DNA from: Desulfofalx alkaliphila DSM 12257
Lineage (GTDB): Bacteria > Bacillota > Desulfotomaculia > Desulfotomaculales > Desulfohalotomaculaceae
DNA length: 64,000 nt
Assembly: GCF_000711975.1 (NCBI RefSeq)
Contig: NZ_JONT01000011.1
Location: forward strand, 1-64,000
Direction: 5' to 3'
The notes below the pieces were generated by a model that did no database searches, had not been told where the DNA came from, and was given only the letters and a program-made list of their open reading frames with translations. Shown here piece by piece: positions 43,417 to 52,188 of the stretch; position 1 is the first letter of the stretch, and every line of letters starts with the position of its first letter. Position numbers and translations under genes: made by a program.

Positions 43417-43845
43417 TTATCTTTGGTGCGGGGTATGGCGATGGCAGTCAAAGCAATTTTTTCCGCCTGCTCTCATGGTGTCTCCTATTTGTTCCAGCAG
43501 ATCACCGTGACACCGAATGCAATTGCCTTGGATTACTATTTTACCGTGGTTACTGGTTCTAATATCCGTTGGCACAGTATTGGTAACCACCGCCACAACG
43601 TCCCTGGTGCCGGTATAAGCTTTATAAGTGGCGCCAAGAACATAGTTGTGGGGAATATGGCAGTCCCCACAGGACGCCTCAAACCGGTGAGCTGAATGAA
43701 GATAGGTGTCAACATGTTCTTCCATCACGTGGCATTGACCGCAAAAACTGGGCCCATCCAAGCCAAGGGCGGGCACATTAGAAAGCAACATCATACAAAA
43801 TCCCACAAATGCCAAAGTAGTTAACCAAATTATTTTTTTTCTCAT
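43417..43845 (-). CDS. nrfH: Cytochrome c nitrite reductase, small tetraheme subunit
   Basis: NapC/NirT-family membrane-bound menaquinol oxidase of 142 residues. One N-terminal helix (about 7-28) is followed by four CxxCH heme sites: CGQCH (35-39), CGDCH (59-63), CIRCH (109-113) and CFDCH (131-135). It passes electrons from menaquinol to NrfA. The order nrfH-nrfA is that of Wolinella, Desulfovibrio and Desulfitobacterium. The ATG follows a GAGG / GGGG-rich stretch. It is the first gene of nrfH-nrfA-resB-ccsA. Confidence 0.95.
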   Translation of the reverse strand: MRKKIIWLTTLAFVGFCMMLLSNVPALGLDGPSFCGQCHVMEEHVDTYLHSAHRFEASCGDCHIPHNYVLGATYKAYTGTRDVVAVVTNTVPTDIRTSNHGKIVIQGNCIRCHGDLLEQIGDTMRAGGKNCFDCHRHTPHQR

Positions 43846-44108
43846 TACCCCGCTTACCTCACCCCTTCCTTTTTTTGTATACTTATATTACCAGAGGAGA
43901 GCACAATACACCAGTTATTTTCTTGCAATTTGCAATTTTTAGTCCAGAATAATATTATTGAGTATGTTTGTGGAAAAGTTTGTTATTTTAATCCAAATTA
44001 TCCTTTTTATAATGTTGACAAACAGGTTACATCCTGTATTAAGGGGGCAGGGTAAACTGTAAATCCCCGGGGGGCTTATTCACTGGGCCCTCTTCAGCGG
44101 TGCATTTA
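43846..44108. other. Upstream region of the nrf operon
   Basis: A gap of about 300 bases between nrfH and hcp, both on the minus strand. It should contain the nrf promoter. I see a perfect 12-base palindrome AATAATATTATT at 43948-43959 and a tandem TTGCAATTTGCAA nearby at about 43923. Either could be an operator, but neither matches a regulator I can name. No gene was found. Confidence 0.45.
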
Positions 44109-44138
44109 AAAAAAGTCAGCCCAAGAGCTGACTTTTTT
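44109..44138. terminator. hcp terminator
   Basis: The arms AAAAAAGTCAGC (44109-44120) and GCTGACTTTTTT (44127-44138) form a perfect stem around a six-base loop. It works in both directions. Confidence 0.93.
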
Positions 44139-44149
44139 GATTATCCTTA

Positions 44150-45778
44150 TTAGCCTAAAATAGCAGCCAGATCTTCATCTGCTGTGCCGATGGGTTTAAT
44201 ATCAAAGTTCTGCACCAGTACATCCAACACCGCCGGGGTGATAAAGGCGGGCAGGCTGGGGCCTAAACGGATGCCCTTAATGCCCAGGTGCAGCAAGGTG
44301 AGCAGAATTGCCACTGCCTTTTGCTCATACCAGGAAAGCACCAGAGACAGCGGCAGATCATTTACACCGCAGTCAAAGGCTTTAGCCAGTGCCACAGCAA
44401 TTTGGATAGTTGAGTAAGCGTCGTTGCACTGACCGACGTCTAACAGCCGCGGAATGCCGCCGATATCTCCTAAATCCTTATCGAAGAAACGGAATTTACC
44501 ACAGGCCAGGGTTAATATTACGGTATCCTTGGGTGCCTTTTCCACCAGTTCAGTATAATAGTTACGGCCGGCTTTCACACCGTCGCAGCCGCCCACCAGC
44601 ATAAAGTGCTTAATTTGGCCGGCTTTAACTGCTTCGATAACCTTATCGGCCACCCCAAGGACTGCGTTGCGGCCAAAGCCTACCATGACTGTGCCCTTAT
44701 CCTCATCGGCGGCAAATCCGGGCAGCTCTAAAGCCCGTTCAATTACCGGACTAAAGTCGCTATTGTCCACATGTTTAACCCCTGGCCAAGCCACCGGTCC
44801 GGTGGTAAAGATGTTTTGCTGATATAGCTCTTGGGGCTGCTGGATACAGTTGGTAGTCATCAGTATCGCCCCTGGGAATTCAGCAAACTCTTTTTTCTGG
44901 TTCTGCCAGGCAGTGCCGTAGTGGCCGTAAAAATGGGGGTATTTCTTTAATTCCGGGTAACCGTGGGTGGGCAGCATTTCCCCGTGGGTATAAATGTTAA
45001 TGCCTTTACCCTCGGTTTGTTTTAGCAGTTGTTCCAGGTCTTTGAGGTCATGGCCGGAAACTAAGATGCACTTGCCTTGTTTTGCACCCAAGGGAACTTC
45101 GGTGGGTACCGGATGTCCATATGTACCGGTATTGCCGGCATCCAGCAGTTCCATGGCCCGCAGGTTTATTTCACCGCATTTAAGCACCAAACCTACCCAG
45201 TCATTGAGGCCCAGCTCTTTATTGGCAAAGGATACCATTGCCTCGTAAATAAAGGCATAAACAGTATCATCATGCTGGCCCAGAATTGCTGCATGGTCAG
45301 CATAAGCGCTAACTCCTTTAATACCGTACAATAAGATTTGTTGCAGGGACTGTATATTGGCATCAACATCGCGGGCGGTAGGCAGGCCCACCTCCTCACC
45401 CTGTTTAACTAAACCTTCCAGGTCAGCAGCAGGCTTAAAGTTAGCTGCCGGATCGGCAAATTCTACATTTCCGCCGGCCTGGGCAACTTTGTCCTTTAGT
45501 TGGGCCGTATATTCAACGGTCTGATTAATCAGCTGCTGCAAACGCTCCGGATCAAAGACCACGTTGGTCAGGGTAGAAAAAATAGCCAGGCAGACAAAGT
45601 GATCTATTTTGTTGTCTTTTACGCCCAACCTACGTCCTTCATGGGCATAATACGATAAGCCTTTCACAGCATGTAGCAGTAAATCTTGGAGGGCGGCCAC
45701 ATCCGGTTTTTTACCGCAAACGCCGGTTACAGTACAGCCTGTCCCCTTGGCAGTTTGTTCACACTGATTACAAAACAT
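44150..45778 (-). CDS. hcp: Hydroxylamine reductase / hybrid cluster protein
   Basis: Prismane protein of 542 residues, the length of the class found in strict anaerobes. The N-terminal cluster motif is CNQCEQTAKGTGCTVTGVCGK. Hybrid-cluster ligand regions follow, including TTNCIQQP, GGCDGVKAGR and LACGKFRF. It reduces NO or hydroxylamine in the cytoplasm and protects against nitrosative stress. ATG 45778 follows GGGGAGG. A two-cluster ferredoxin gene ends 88 bases upstream on the same strand and may be its electron donor. Its position next to nrfHA fits the detoxification of nitrite reduction intermediates. Confidence 0.95.
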   Translation of the reverse strand: MFCNQCEQTAKGTGCTVTGVCGKKPDVAALQDLLLHAVKGLSYYAHEGRRLGVKDNKIDHFVCLAIFSTLTNVVFDPERLQQLINQTVEYTAQLKDKVAQAGGNVEFADPAANFKPAADLEGLVKQGEEVGLPTARDVDANIQSLQQILLYGIKGVSAYADHAAILGQHDDTVYAFIYEAMVSFANKELGLNDWVGLVLKCGEINLRAMELLDAGNTGTYGHPVPTEVPLGAKQGKCILVSGHDLKDLEQLLKQTEGKGINIYTHGEMLPTHGYPELKKYPHFYGHYGTAWQNQKKEFAEFPGAILMTTNCIQQPQELYQQNIFTTGPVAWPGVKHVDNSDFSPVIERALELPGFAADEDKGTVMVGFGRNAVLGVADKVIEAVKAGQIKHFMLVGGCDGVKAGRNYYTELVEKAPKDTVILTLACGKFRFFDKDLGDIGGIPRLLDVGQCNDAYSTIQIAVALAKAFDCGVNDLPLSLVLSWYEQKAVAILLTLLHLGIKGIRLGPSLPAFITPAVLDVLVQNFDIKPIGTADEDLAAILG

Positions 45779-45866
45779 CTTGTTTCCTCCCCTTTGACAT
45801 ATTTTTTATTAACCAACCATGTCCATGGAACACAAGCAAAAAATGCGGTAGAAGGTTTATATTTAA

Positions 45867-46043
45867 TTATTCAACTAAGGTAATAGAGCCGGTGGGGCAA
45901 CTACCCACACAGGTTTCACACTCAATACAATCATCTGGATTTACTACCTTTGACACTTCAGCGACCTTAAATACGTCGGCAGGACAAACACTTTCACAGG
46001 TACCACAGGCAATACAGGTTTCTTCATTAACAACCGGATGCAT
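45867..46043 (-). CDS. 2[4Fe-4S] ferredoxin
   Basis: Small ferredoxin of 58 residues with two 4Fe-4S binding motifs: CIACGTCESVCP and CIECETCVGSCP. ATG 46043 has a GGAGGGG box. It is directly upstream of hcp on the same strand with 88 bases between. The likely role is low-potential electron carrier for Hcp, inferred from position. A TATAAT box lies just upstream, near 46078-46083. Confidence 0.92.
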   Translation of the reverse strand: MHPVVNEETCIACGTCESVCPADVFKVAEVSKVVNPDDCIECETCVGSCPTGSITLVE

Positions 46044-46164
46044 AACTATCCCCTCCTGTTTTATTTATCTACTTTATTATACAGGTAATAACATAAAGAA
46101 AATAGTGGAAATCCTAAAAAAATCATTATTTTGCGAATATTCCCCCCTTTAGTCCAAAGGCGGC

Positions 46165-48393
46165 TTAGGGCAGCTGGGCCAGCAACTGCTCGGTACCGGC
46201 CTGCAGCATAAACCTGCGATAGGCGTTGCTTTCGTTCAGTAGTTTTTTTAGCGGCTCCGGCGGGGCTTTTTTCTTCCCTTTTTTTTGGCTTGGCTTAATT
46301 AACATTTGCCCCCTGCCAGGCATTTGGACCTCCAATAGTTCTAAACGCTGTAAATGCCTGATCAGCTTCATCACCAGCAGCTCGGTATGTCCGGTTACCG
46401 CCGCCAATTCAAAGACATCGGTACTTCCTCCCCGCCGGTTAATGATATACTTTAGATAGCCCATCAAGGTTTTTATAACATCGCTCAAGCCTGGGGAAGT
46501 GCTAATGGAATATGCCAGCACCAGTTTTCGGGCCCCGCTTAGGGCAATAACTTCCCGCAACACCCGGGGATCGGGGGGACAGGTTAACAGCACTAAACGG
46601 TCCGCAGGGGTCATCAAATAGCGGTGGTTGACCCGGTAAGGAAAGTCCTTTAATGGCGGGCCCTCGTAAAAGTAGAGGGCATCATTAAACTGGGGTGGGC
46701 TGTAGCCCAACTCCCGCCAGCGCCGGTAATCCTGTACCTCGATCACTTGTTTTTCTACCCTGGCTTGGGCAGGGGCTTCCTCTGCCTCCTCTAGATTGAC
46801 CACCACCAGCTGCACCGCTTCTTCCCCCTGCCAGCGGTTTACAGAAAGATTATATAAGAGCCGGCCGCTTTTTATGTCCTTCTTATCTCCGCCCCACCAG
46901 TAAATGGCCGGCATTTGGCTGCCGCCATGCTCCACTACCAGGCGCAGGTGTTTGTCCCCGGTGGTGGGTCGAGCATTGAGCACCTTGACCTGGGGGCAGT
47001 AAAACAGAGGTTGGGGCCAGCCCTCGCCAAAGGGAGCCAGCCGGCGCAGTTGATAATACAAGCGGCTGTTTACCCCGCCGATGGGCAGTTCCAGATCATA
47101 GGTGGGCCCGGCATCCTTTAGGGCTTGTTCATTCATTTCAGATAATACTTTGGTACAAAGGCCGGTAAATATGGTTAATTGGTCCCGGTGCAGTGAAAGG
47201 CCGGCGGCAGCGGCGTGGCCGCCATAGCTCAGCAAGTAGTCAGCACATTTACCCAGTGCCCGGTAAATATGTACCCCTTCCACCGAACGGGCTGAACCCA
47301 CAATGGTTTCCCCATCATCCTTTTTACACATGAGCACCACCGGCACCCGGTACTTTTCACACAATCTGCCGGCTGTGATACCGATAATGCCCTGGTGCCA
47401 GTGGGGTTGATAAAGTACTATGGCACCGCCCACCGGGCCGGCTAACAGTGCCTCGGCCTCGGCCAGCATTTGATCACCAACCTGGCGGCGCTGTTGATTA
47501 ATTTTGTATAATTTTTCTGCCCAGGGCCGGGCGGCCTTTTCTTCTCGGCAGAGCAGCAGTTCCACTGCATCTTGGGCAGTTTCCATCCGTCCGGCGGCGT
47601 TAATGAGGGGCGCCAGCTGAAAAGCAATATGCTCTTCAGTTAGTTCATCGGCATTTAAGTTACACACTTGCAACAGGGCCTTAATGCCCGGCCGGTAAGC
47701 TTGGCGGATTTTAGGCAAACCCCGCTGCAGTAAATAACGGTTTTCCCCGGTCAGGGGCACAACATCGGCCACCAGGCCTAAGGCCACCAAGTCCAGGTAT
47801 TGCTCTGCCTCCTCTTCCCTATGATACCGGGCCAGCAGCAGCCGGGCCAGAAAATAGGCCACCCCCACCCCGGGCAGGTGGCGGGCCCGGTGATTTTGGG
47901 GCAGCAGTTGGCAGCTTACAATGCCGTTTGCCTCCGGCAACTTGTCGGGCAGTAAATGGTGGTCGGTAATTATTACATCCATGCCCAGCTGCCTGGCCAA
48001 GGCCACCTCCTCCACATTGGCTATGCCACAGTCACAGGTAAGTATCAAGTCTACCCCTTTTAAAGGCATTTCTTTAATCACCGCTGCATTTAACCCATAT
48101 CCTTCTTTAAACCGATCGGGCACCTTATATATTACATCTGCACCCAGGGATTTTAACACCGACACCAGCAGTGCCGTGGATGTAACCCCGTCCACGTCGT
48201 AGTCACCGTAAACACAAATCCCCTTGCCTGCATCCACTGCCTGCTGAAGATAATCGGCGGCATTTTCAATGCCGGGAAAATCAGTGGGGTCTGTGGGCTT
48301 ATATAGAGCCGGGTCTAAAAAGCCGTCCCAAAGCTCCCTGGGTACACCTCTCTTGATTAGTATGCCGGTTACCATGTCAGTTAACTTTTTCAT
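46165..48393 (-). CDS. recJ: Single-stranded-DNA-specific exonuclease RecJ
   Basis: DHH-family 5'-3' exonuclease of 742 residues acting in recombination and mismatch or base-excision repair. Motifs: VYGDYDVDGVTST (I), LTCDCGI (II), IITDHHLLPDKLP (III, DHH), then DHHA1 with SYGGHAAAAGLSL. A long C-terminal extension (about 560-742) has an OB-like domain, a winged-helix region and a Lys-rich tail (KKGKKKAPP). ATG 48393 follows GAGGAG. It precedes no operon partner, although copA lies 10 bases upstream on the same strand, so the two may be co-transcribed. Confidence 0.94.
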   Translation of the reverse strand: MKKLTDMVTGILIKRGVPRELWDGFLDPALYKPTDPTDFPGIENAADYLQQAVDAGKGICVYGDYDVDGVTSTALLVSVLKSLGADVIYKVPDRFKEGYGLNAAVIKEMPLKGVDLILTCDCGIANVEEVALARQLGMDVIITDHHLLPDKLPEANGIVSCQLLPQNHRARHLPGVGVAYFLARLLLARYHREEEAEQYLDLVALGLVADVVPLTGENRYLLQRGLPKIRQAYRPGIKALLQVCNLNADELTEEHIAFQLAPLINAAGRMETAQDAVELLLCREEKAARPWAEKLYKINQQRRQVGDQMLAEAEALLAGPVGGAIVLYQPHWHQGIIGITAGRLCEKYRVPVVLMCKKDDGETIVGSARSVEGVHIYRALGKCADYLLSYGGHAAAAGLSLHRDQLTIFTGLCTKVLSEMNEQALKDAGPTYDLELPIGGVNSRLYYQLRRLAPFGEGWPQPLFYCPQVKVLNARPTTGDKHLRLVVEHGGSQMPAIYWWGGDKKDIKSGRLLYNLSVNRWQGEEAVQLVVVNLEEAEEAPAQARVEKQVIEVQDYRRWRELGYSPPQFNDALYFYEGPPLKDFPYRVNHRYLMTPADRLVLLTCPPDPRVLREVIALSGARKLVLAYSISTSPGLSDVIKTLMGYLKYIINRRGGSTDVFELAAVTGHTELLVMKLIRHLQRLELLEVQMPGRGQMLIKPSQKKGKKKAPPEPLKKLLNESNAYRRFMLQAGTEQLLAQLP

Positions 48394-48403
48394 TAAAAAC
48401 TCC

Positions 48404-50872
48404 TCAATCCATCAATTCTGCCGGGGGTTTGAAGGTCCTTAACCTTAGGGTATTTAAGACCACGGAAATGGAGCTAAAGGCCATGGCGGCAGCGGCAAGC
48501 ATGGGGTTTAAGATAATGCCAAAGAAGGGCCATAATATACCCGCTGCCACCGGAATAAGTACAATGTTATAGGCAAAGGCCCAAAAGAGGTTTTGCCAAA
48601 TCATCACCATGGTAGCCTTAGAAAGTTTAATGGCTGTGGGCACCCCCCGCAAATCGCCCCTAATCAGGGTAATATCCGACGCTTCCATGGCCACATCGGT
48701 ACCCGTGCCGATGGCTATACCCACATTGGCCTGGGCCAGGGCCGGGGCGTCATTAATGCCGTCCCCCACCATGGCCACCACCTTGCCTTCATCCTGTAGC
48801 TTTTTAACTTCTTGGGCCTTATGTTCCGGCAACACCTCGGCCAGCACCCGATCAATGCCCACCTGGCGGCCCACTGCCTCTGCGGTGCGCCTGTTATCTC
48901 CGGTGAGCATAATCACTTCAATACCCATTTGTTTTAAAACTTTGACAGCCTTTAGCGAAGTTTCTTTTACAGTGTCCGCAACGGCCACCACCCCGGCAAT
49001 GCTGCCGTCAATGGCAATAAACATCGGGGTTTTTCCTTCATCGGCCAACTGATCTGAGGTTTTTAGTATGCCTTCCCCAAGCTCAAGCTTCTGGGACTTC
49101 ATTAGCCGCAGGTTGCCTATTAATATCTTTTTACCGTTCACCTTAGCTGAAATTCCATGACCTGGAACTGCATCAAACTCTTCCGGTTCAGCCAGTGATA
49201 TCCCTTTTTCCTGTGCACTTTTTACAATGGCTTCACCCAGGGGATGCTCAGATCCCCTTTCCACCGAAGCTATTAAATACAAAACTTCCTCCTGTGCATA
49301 GCCGTCATTTACAATTAAATCGGTAAGGGAAGGTTCACCCACAGTAATGGTGCCGGTTTTGTCAAATACTATTGTATCAATCTTATGGGCAGTTTCTAAA
49401 CTTTCGGCTCCCTTAATTAAAATACCGTTTTCGGCCCCCTTGCCGGTGCCAACCATTATGGCGGTGGGGGTTGCTAAACCCAAGGCACAGGGACAGGCAA
49501 TTATCAGCACCGCAATAAAGGTTGTCAGCCCAAAAATTAATGAGGGCTCGGGGCCAAAGTACCACCATAAGAGAAAACTAATTACCGCTATGGTCACCAC
49601 CGACGGTACAAAATAGGCGGCAATTACATCCACCAGTTTTTGAATGGGGGCCTTTGAACCCTGGGCTTCTTCCACCAGCCGTATTATCTGTGCCAACATG
49701 GTGTCTTTACCGATTTTAGTGGCCTTAAATCTGAAAGCACCGGTTTTATTGATGGTGGCGCCGATAACTTGGTCCCCTTCGGATTTTTCCACCGGTATAC
49801 TCTCCCCGGTTAACATGGATTCATCCACCGATGAACGGCCGCTGACAATTATGCCGTCCACAGGTATTTTTTCACCGGGGCGCACAACTACTATGTCACC
49901 CAAGACCACATCTTCAATGGGTATGTCCACCTCTTGGCCGTCCCTAACCACCCGGGCGGTTTTAGCCTGCATACCCATCAGGCTGCGAATGGCCTCCGAA
50001 GTCTTGCCCTTTGCCTTTGCTTCCAACAACCTGCCCAGTAGAATTAAGGTGGTAATTACCGTTGCCACATCGTAATAGAGTTGATATGGAAAACCCAATC
50101 CGGTTAAAAAGCCCGGGAATAAGGTCATGGCCGCACTGTAGAGCCAGGCCGAGGAGGTGCCAATTGCCACCAATACATTCATGTCGCTGGTGCCGTGGGA
50201 TAGGGCGGCATAGGCACCCTTATAAAATCTCCATCCGGAGATAAATTGAACCGGAGTGGTTATCAGCAAAAGAGTGATAGGCATGGTTAAAATTGCCGGT
50301 ACCCATTGACCCCAACCTTCAACCATATGGGGCAGAGAGCCCATCAAGACCACCGCTGTCAGTGCCGCCCCAAAAACAAAGTCAAAGGTTAGTTTTTTCA
50401 TTTCCTTTTCCCGCTCTGTTTTTTCCCGGTCTTCGGCGGTTTCCCTTACCGCCTCAAAAACTTGATAGCCAAGCTGTGCTATTTTATCCTTAATGTCTGC
50501 CAGTGAAGCAGTGTCACCGTCGTACTCCACTGCCACCTTTTCAGTGGCCAGGTTAACGGACACAGAGTTAACACCCTCTAATTTGCTTACACCGGTTTCA
50601 ATGCGCCGGACGCAGGCAGCGCAGGTAACACCGCCCACAGGTATTATTGCCCTCTCCGCTTGGGCAGGGTAGGCCTTAAAACCCATTTTTTCAACAGAGG
50701 CAATGATTGTTTCCAGCTTCACAGCCCCTTCATCATAATTAACGGCGGCCTTTCCGGTGCTGAGATTTACGTTGGCCTCCCAAACACCGTCTATTTTTTT
50801 AATTCCCCTTTCTACTCTGCGTACGCAGGCAGCACAGGACATACCTTTGATTTTTATTGTCACTTGAGCCAT
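48404..50872 (-). CDS. copA: Copper-exporting P1B-type ATPase
   Basis: Cu(I) exporter of 822 residues. Two N-terminal heavy-metal-binding domains ([10 protein letters not shown] at about 8-17; [10 protein letters not shown] at about 82-91) precede eight membrane helices. The ion-binding motif is ACPCALG, the phosphorylation site DKTGTITVG, the nucleotide site [10 protein letters not shown], and the hinge [14 protein letters not shown]. The start ATG 50872 is nine bases after AAAGGG. The ATG three codons upstream touches it. No CsoR or CopZ gene is next to it. recJ begins ten bases after its stop. Confidence 0.95.
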   Translation of the reverse strand: MAQVTIKIKGMSCAACVRRVERGIKKIDGVWEANVNLSTGKAAVNYDEGAVKLETIIASVEKMGFKAYPAQAERAIIPVGGVTCAACVRRIETGVSKLEGVNSVSVNLATEKVAVEYDGDTASLADIKDKIAQLGYQVFEAVRETAEDREKTEREKEMKKLTFDFVFGAALTAVVLMGSLPHMVEGWGQWVPAILTMPITLLLITTPVQFISGWRFYKGAYAALSHGTSDMNVLVAIGTSSAWLYSAAMTLFPGFLTGLGFPYQLYYDVATVITTLILLGRLLEAKAKGKTSEAIRSLMGMQAKTARVVRDGQEVDIPIEDVVLGDIVVVRPGEKIPVDGIIVSGRSSVDESMLTGESIPVEKSEGDQVIGATINKTGAFRFKATKIGKDTMLAQIIRLVEEAQGSKAPIQKLVDVIAAYFVPSVVTIAVISFLLWWYFGPEPSLIFGLTTFIAVLIIACPCALGLATPTAIMVGTGKGAENGILIKGAESLETAHKIDTIVFDKTGTITVGEPSLTDLIVNDGYAQEEVLYLIASVERGSEHPLGEAIVKSAQEKGISLAEPEEFDAVPGHGISAKVNGKKILIGNLRLMKSQKLELGEGILKTSDQLADEGKTPMFIAIDGSIAGVVAVADTVKETSLKAVKVLKQMGIEVIMLTGDNRRTAEAVGRQVGIDRVLAEVLPEHKAQEVKKLQDEGKVVAMVGDGINDAPALAQANVGIAIGTGTDVAMEASDITLIRGDLRGVPTAIKLSKATMVMIWQNLFWAFAYNIVLIPVAAGILWPFFGIILNPMLAAAAMAFSSISVVLNTLRLRTFKPPAELMD

Positions 50873-50968
50873 AAAAAACATCCCTTTCTGTAAGTAAAAA
50901 ACATCTTGTTTAAGTTACCAGCCTAATTATATCCGATACCGGCTATATATTGCCAATTATTTTAGCAC

Positions 50969-51070
50969 TGAAGGACATAAAGCCCTTCAAAACAGGCTTG
51001 AAAAGGACAAGGCCCGGCAGCCGGCCAATGTCAGCCACTGTCCTTAGCTTACCGGGTCTTCAAGGGGCTT
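50969..51070 (+). other. Foldable region with overlapping complementary segments
   Basis: In this 100-base stretch upstream of the TauE-type gene, AAGGACA (51003-51009) is complementary to TGTCCTT (51039-51045). The overlapping AAGGCCCGG (51009-51017) is complementary to CCGGGTCTT (51052-51060). The two pairings interleave, which gives either a pseudoknot or two mutually exclusive folds. A third pair, AAGCCCTT (50980-50987) with AAGGGGCTT (51062-51070), can close the whole. A local hairpin GGCC-CGGCAGCC-GGCC also forms. It lies upstream of the promoter at 51113, so it is not in that transcript. No known RNA class is recognised. Confidence 0.35.
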
Positions 51071-51112
51071 ATAATTGTTCAAAGGTAACTGGGCTATGCC
51101 CGCAAATAGTTA

Positions 51113-51141
51113 TTGAAATCACAATCCTTAAATGCTAAAAT
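51113..51141 (+). promoter_or_regulatory. Promoter of the TauE-type gene
   Basis: TTGAAA at 51113-51118 and TAAAAT at 51136-51141 are separated by 17 bases. Transcription should start near 51148. Confidence 0.65.
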
Positions 51142-51150
51142 TAATGCAAG

Positions 51151-51173
51151 ACTATTTGCACTGTGCATATAGT
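51151..51173 (+). promoter_or_regulatory. Dyad operator overlapping the transcription start
   Basis: ACTATTTGCAC, a central T, and GTGCATATAGT form an 11-1-11 dyad with ten of eleven pairs matching. It starts ten bases after the -10 box, the classical position for a repressor site. Confidence 0.6.
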
Positions 51174-51206
51174 GTTATAAAGCAAGCTTTTAAGGGGGGA
51201 AATGAA

Positions 51207-52157
51207 ATGTATTTTCCGGTGGCCGGAATTGAGGTAGCCCCTTGGCTGCCTTTCCTGGCGGGTTTTTTGGTGGCTTTCTTTTGTAGTATGGGCGGGGTGT
51301 CCGGGGCTAATCTGCTCTTGCCCTTTCAAATGAGCGTACTTGGTTTTACCACCCCGGCCGTAAGCGCCACCAACCACTTCTTTAACATCGTGGCAATACC
51401 CAGCGGGGTTTATCGGTATATCCGTGAAGGGCGGATGGTGTGGCCCTTGTGCATCATGGTCATTATAGGCACCATTCCCGGGGTTTTTGTGGGAGTTTGG
51501 GCCAGGGTGCATTATTTGCCTGATCCCACTCATTTTAAATTTTTTGCCGGCTTGGTTTTGCTTTACATAGGCGGTATGATGGTTCACTCCCTGCTTAAAA
51601 AACCGGCTCCGGGCAGTGACAAAAAGTCGGCTGAAAAGCGCTTTCAGGAAATGGTCCTCCAATTTCGTAAGAACCAGGCAGATAAAGTAAACCAAGAAGC
51701 TCTGCCCACCACCAAGGTAGTAAGTTTCGGTATTAAAAAGATGGAGTACACCTTTTACGGTGAAACCTTTTCAGTTAACCCCATAATTATAATTTCTTTT
51801 TCTTCCTTTGTCGGCATAGTGGGCGGCATTTACGGCATCGGCGGCGGGGCCATTATCTCTCCCATCTTTGTCGCTATTTTTAAGTTGCCGGTTTACACCA
51901 TAGCCGGCGCTTGCCTGATGGGAACATTTCTCACTTCATTAACGGCTGTTTTATTTTATCAAATTATTGCTCCCTTTTATCCCCATTTGGCCGTGGCTCC
52001 CGACTGGATCTTGGGCTTGCTCTTTGGTTTCGGCGGAGCCTTGGGTATGTATTTAGGGGCCAGGGCGCAAAAGTTTGTACCGGCAACCTTCATTAAGTGG
52101 GTACTGGCCTTTGTATTGATTTTCGCTGCTTTAAGATATGTGGCAGAAATTTTCTAA
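51207..52157 (+). CDS. TauE/SafE-family sulfite/organosulfonate exporter
   Basis: Integral membrane protein of 316 residues with about eight helices. It has the family's repeated Gly-rich helices: GGVSGANLLLPFQMS in the first half and VGIVGGIYGIGGGAIISPI in the second. A hydrophilic stretch of about 60 residues, rich in Lys and Glu, separates the two halves. Substrates in the family include sulfite, sulfoacetate and other small anions. The substrate here is unknown. ATG 51207 follows AAGGGGGG. The longer frame from 51132 would begin upstream of the promoter start site. It has its own promoter with a dyad and a perfect terminator. Confidence 0.87.
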   Translation: MYFPVAGIEVAPWLPFLAGFLVAFFCSMGGVSGANLLLPFQMSVLGFTTPAVSATNHFFNIVAIPSGVYRYIREGRMVWPLCIMVIIGTIPGVFVGVWARVHYLPDPTHFKFFAGLVLLYIGGMMVHSLLKKPAPGSDKKSAEKRFQEMVLQFRKNQADKVNQEALPTTKVVSFGIKKMEYTFYGETFSVNPIIIISFSSFVGIVGGIYGIGGGAIISPIFVAIFKLPVYTIAGACLMGTFLTSLTAVLFYQIIAPFYPHLAVAPDWILGLLFGFGGALGMYLGARAQKFVPATFIKWVLAFVLIFAALRYVAEIF

Positions 52158-52179
52158 GGCGGGCATTCTTGCCCGCCTT
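52156..52179. terminator. Terminator between convergent genes
   Basis: The arms AAGGCGGGCA and TGCCCGCCTT form ten perfect pairs around TTCT. It overlaps the stop codon of the TauE-type gene and is followed by AAGCTTTTG. Confidence 0.85.
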
Positions 52180-52188
52180 AAGCTTTTG

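Noticed and set aside
43948-43959. AATAATATTATT palindrome upstream of nrfH as an FNR-like site
   Set aside because: It does not match the TTGAT-N4-ATCAA pattern, and such AT palindromes arise easily in AT-rich DNA. It was kept only as a note in the intergenic entry.
51029-51046. GCCACTGTCC resembling part of a cobalamin riboswitch
   Set aside because: The B12 box and other conserved elements of that class are absent around it.
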